9,167 bases of DNA from Clostridia bacterium (GTDB lineage: Bacteria > Bacillota_A > Clostridia > Oscillospirales > CAG-272), in the NCBI GenBank assembly GCA_017546745.1, contig JAFYRZ010000143.1, positions 1 through 9,167 on the forward strand. Direction: 5' to 3'. The position numbers were made by a program, and so were the translations under genes. The notes beneath the pieces were generated by a model. It searched no databases. It saw only the letters and a program-made list of their open reading frames with translations, and was not told the origin of the DNA. Shown here piece by piece: positions 6,716 through 9,167 of this stretch; the stretch's first letter is position 1; every line of letters begins with the position of its first letter.

Positions 6716-8968
6716 ATGAATCTATTAAACAAAAGACCGCTTGCTACCGTTATTTTGGCTATGCTTTGCGCTCTTTACGTTTACGGATATACAGAAAGCA
6801 TCGTGGCTAAGGTCGTTATGATCGTAGCCTCGGTGCTTTTTTGCCTTTTTATCTTTATTTTCTCGCTGATCGGGCGCAAAAGGCTTACGCTTTATAAAAT
6901 AATCGCGGTAAGCTTACTTCTGACGCTTCTGTACGCTTACGTAAGATTTGACTATGCGAATCCCGTCGATGACTACGAGGGGCTTGAGGTCGTTGTTGTC
7001 GGTGAGGTGGAAAAGGTCGAGGAATTAAACGATTACACGACCGCCTTGACGGTCAAAACAAAGCAGATCGACGGCATTAACGTCGAAATGAGGCTTATCA
7101 CCTATGCCGAAAGAACGACGGTTTCCCATATAAATGCGGGCTCTGTTGTCAAATACAGCTGTTATATCGAGGAATTTTCGTCGGATGGCGATTTTAATCA
7201 AAAAAGATACTACAAATCCGAGGGCTACGACGCAAAAACGCGCGACAACGGCGAAATAAGGCGCACGGGCAGTGTTGAGCCCTCGCTATTCAGTAAGATC
7301 ATATCCCAAGCTCGCGAGGGGCTAACCTCGCGAATCAACTCCGCAACCGACGAGGACACAGGTGCCTTGCTCTCTGCCCTGCTTCTCGGCACGAAATCCT
7401 TGCTTCCCGCACAGATGAAGCTCGATTTTACGCGAATCGGCTGCGCGCATATCTTGGCGCTAAGCGGAATGCACCTTGCGATACTTTCGGGCTTTCTTGA
7501 GTGGCTGTTATCGCTTCTCGGTGTAAATAAGGTCTTAAGAAAAGGACTTCTTATCCCGTTTATCGCGGTATATATGCTTATAACCGGGCATCCCGTTTCG
7601 GTCGTTCGCGCGGGATTTATGCTAATCATATCCTGTCTGCTTTTCATATTAGTCGGTGCGCGCGACCCGTTTACAAACCTATTTATTTCGGTGGGTATAA
7701 TCTGTCTTATAACTCCGGAAGCAATTTTTTCGACCTCGCTTCTTCTTTCCGCGTTCGCAACTCTCGGTATTATCGCGCTGTCGATCTTAATGAAGAGGAA
7801 AAGAGAAAAGCGGCTCTTGCCTCGGCTCATTTTTGCGCTTTGCGGCGTAATTTTGGCAAGCGTATTTGCCATAAGCGCGACAATGATGATATGTGCCGCG
7901 GATTTTGACGGAATTTCACCGTTTTCTATATTTATCAGCCCGATAGTCAGCTTAATTTGCGAGATATACCTGTATATCGGTGGCTTTGCCCTAATATTCG
8001 GCAGGCTTTTGCCGCTTAACGGTCTACTTAAGCCCTTATACAGCCTGCTTTCTCTTTTAACCTCCTATTTTTCAGATCTCGAGCTTTCCTATCTTTCGAT
8101 CGATAACGTCGATACAAGAGCGCTGATGCTGTTAGCCTCGATTTTCCTGTTCCTCTTTATGGTGCTTAGGATAAAAAGAAAGCGTGCGGCGATAATAACC
8201 GTAATTTCCCTGTTTTTATCGGTATATTTTTGCGCGTTTGGGCATTTTGCCGTAAATCGCGCGACCGACACCGCAATATATAAAGCCGAGGGCAAGTCTG
8301 ACGTTATCGTATTTAACGAGGGCGGTGAGGTCACGGTAATAGACAGCTCGAATTATACCGAGAGCTCGGCATACACGGTCCTCGAGGCGGTAAGATCGCT
8401 CGGGCTATTGCATATCGACAACTACGTCCTGACCCACTACTCTGCCGATATCGAGGCATCGATAGCGAAGCTTGGCGAGATCATAGACGTTGATACGATT
8501 TATCTGAAAGCGCCCGAGTGTGACACCGACGAGTATTTTTATACCAATCTATCCGCCATGGTCTCAAGCGAAAGGCGGGATATCGCTCTATGGGGTAATT
8601 TCCTTTACATAGGCGACGTTTCCATTACCGCCCTACACGACTACAACATAGAGGAAGAAAAGGCGCGTATCGCCCTTTCCGTCAAGTGCGCTGACTACGA
8701 CCTCGTTTATCTGTCGAGCGGAATGCTTCTTACCGACACGATAAAGGAAGCGACCGAGTATACCTCGGGAGCTGATGCCCTGATACTCGGTCGCTTTGGT
8801 ACTGCCTACGACAGTCTTTCATATTACGGTTCAAAATATGCCACCCATGATAGCGTTTATATCGAGGGTGAGCTTGTTGCCCTAAGCCAAAAGGCTTACG
8901 AGCGGTATATAAACGAGGATAAAAGCGTTTTCACCCGTAAGGGATATTACGTTTTAAACGTTAAATAA
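6716..8968 (+). CDS. comEC: ComEC/Rec2-family competence membrane protein with degenerate beta-lactamase-like domain
   Basis: ComEC forms the inner-membrane channel for single-strand DNA in natural transformation. The product has 750 residues, a usual length. Order: N-terminal helices at about 10-27, 30-52 and 60-78; a DUF4131-like OB-fold at about 88-185 ending in [13 protein letters not shown]; the Competence domain at about 215-510 with the hallmark [15 protein letters not shown] (245-259), [10 protein letters not shown] (291-300) and several helices; then a soluble extracytoplasmic domain at about 518-750 in the position of the metallo-beta-lactamase-like domain. The metal motif there is degenerate: the usual THxHxDH reads THYSADI (573-579), IDGG reads IDSS, and the later GD stretch reads SSGM. 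The nuclease proposed for this domain is therefore probably absent. The start ATG lies 3 bp after the lipid kinase stop with only a weak GAAAGAA upstream, so translational coupling is likely. The 3' end overlaps convergent ychF by 15 bp. ComEC identity is secure; competence of the host is not shown. Confidence 0.94.
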   Translation: MNLLNKRPLATVILAMLCALYVYGYTESIVAKVVMIVASVLFCLFIFIFSLIGRKRLTLYKIIAVSLLLTLLYAYVRFDYANPVDDYEGLEVVVVGEVEKVEELNDYTTALTVKTKQIDGINVEMRLITYAERTTVSHINAGSVVKYSCYIEEFSSDGDFNQKRYYKSEGYDAKTRDNGEIRRTGSVEPSLFSKIISQAREGLTSRINSATDEDTGALLSALLLGTKSLLPAQMKLDFTRIGCAHILALSGMHLAILSGFLEWLLSLLGVNKVLRKGLLIPFIAVYMLITGHPVSVVRAGFMLIISCLLFILVGARDPFTNLFISVGIICLITPEAIFSTSLLLSAFATLGIIALSILMKRKREKRLLPRLIFALCGVILASVFAISATMMICAADFDGISPFSIFISPIVSLICEIYLYIGGFALIFGRLLPLNGLLKPLYSLLSLLTSYFSDLELSYLSIDNVDTRALMLLASIFLFLFMVLRIKRKRAAIITVISLFLSVYFCAFGHFAVNRATDTAIYKAEGKSDVIVFNEGGEVTVIDSSNYTESSAYTVLEAVRSLGLLHIDNYVLTHYSADIEASIAKLGEIIDVDTIYLKAPECDTDEYFYTNLSAMVSSERRDIALWGNFLYIGDVSITALHDYNIEEEKARIALSVKCADYDLVYLSSGMLLTDTIKEATEYTSGADALILGRFGTAYDSLSYYGSKYATHDSVYIEGELVALSQKAYERYINEDKSVFTRKGYYVLNVK

Positions 8969-9167
8969 GAACTCGACAACGTCGCCGTCCTTCATAACGT
9001 ACTCCTTGCCCTCGCTTCTGAGAAGTCCCTTTTCCTTAACCTTATTGCGGTCACCCTCACGAACGAGATCGTCAAAGGCAACAACCTCAGCGCGGATGAA
9101 GCCACGCTCAAAGTCGGTATGTATCTTTCCTGCAGCTCCGGGAGCCTTTGTGCCTCTCTTAATAGTC
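8954..9167 (-). CDS. ychF: Redox-regulated ATPase YchF (OLA1-type), C-terminal 70 residues, cut by window edge
   Basis: On the minus strand the frame enters at the right edge and gives 70 residues, beginning [16 protein letters not shown] and ending [11 protein letters not shown] before TAA at 8956-8954. The stretch [20 protein letters not shown], followed by FDDL, a lysine-rich segment and [15 protein letters not shown], is the C-terminal TGS domain of YchF, and the FxFNV ending is the usual family terminus. YchF is a cytosolic Obg-related P-loop protein that prefers ATP and associates with ribosomes. The G domain and the start lie outside the window. The last 15 bases are shared with the end of comEC on the other strand, with codons in exact register, so there is no space for a dedicated terminator between the genes. 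The family call is very strong despite the truncation. Confidence 0.95.
   Translation of the reverse strand, partial: TIKRGTKAPGAAGKIHTDFERGFIRAEVVAFDDLVREGDRNKVKEKGLLRSEGKEYVMKDGDVVEFLFNV

Noticed and set aside
7225..7872. Long open frame of 215 codons on the minus strand inside comEC
   Set aside because: It lies fully antisense to the well-conserved Competence domain, has no recognisable motifs and no ribosome binding site; it is a by-product of comEC codon usage.

Overview
The window looks like a chromosomal segment from a low-to-moderate GC member of the Bacillota, most likely class Clostridia. This rests on three things. A DUF2232 (YybS-type) gene sits directly upstream of a GdpP-type gene, a pairing typical of that phylum. 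Shine-Dalgarno sites are strong and A/G-rich. Promoters are near-consensus sigma-A type (TTTACA/TTGACA, 17 bp, TATAAT). No plasmid, phage, IS element, CRISPR array or RNA gene was recognised.

Left part, minus strand (1-2127): one promoter (2099-2127) drives a DUF2232 membrane protein gene (1001-2047), then a GdpP-like gene (216-980), then the start of a small multidrug export-family membrane protein gene that runs off the left edge (1-202). The GdpP-like protein stops at 254 residues. It keeps the two membrane helices, the PAS-like domain and the beginning of the degenerate GGDEF domain, but lacks the DHH/DHHA1 phosphodiesterase part. The usual downstream genes of this locus (rplI, dnaB/dnaC) are not there. 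The last ~215 bases are also clearly more AT-rich, so a rearrangement, insertion or assembly join probably lies near 230-260.

Middle, plus strand (2128-5678): an AT-rich divergent intergenic region with repeated octamers separates the left operon from recG (2278-4425). recG is followed 8 bp later by rarA (4434-5678), and both act on stalled or damaged replication forks. rarA is full length for its family but carries one in-frame TAA at codon 113, between Walker B and sensor 1, at a place where a glutamine is expected.

Right part (5679-9167): a consensus promoter with an extended -10 (5717-5745) precedes a diacylglycerol/lipid kinase-family gene (5777-6712). comEC (6716-8968) follows after 3 bp. 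The competence membrane core of ComEC is intact, but its C-terminal beta-lactamase-like domain has lost several metal ligands. The comEC 3' end overlaps by 15 bp the 3' end of a convergent gene, ychF, of which only the last 70 codons are visible (8954-9167).

Most of the window is housekeeping: fork repair, lipid phosphorylation, DNA uptake and a translation-associated ATPase. I did not find a convincing new multi-gene system. The points worth a second look are the amputated gdpP with its composition change, the nonsense codon in rarA, the degenerate ComEC nuclease-like domain and the interlocked comEC/ychF tails.
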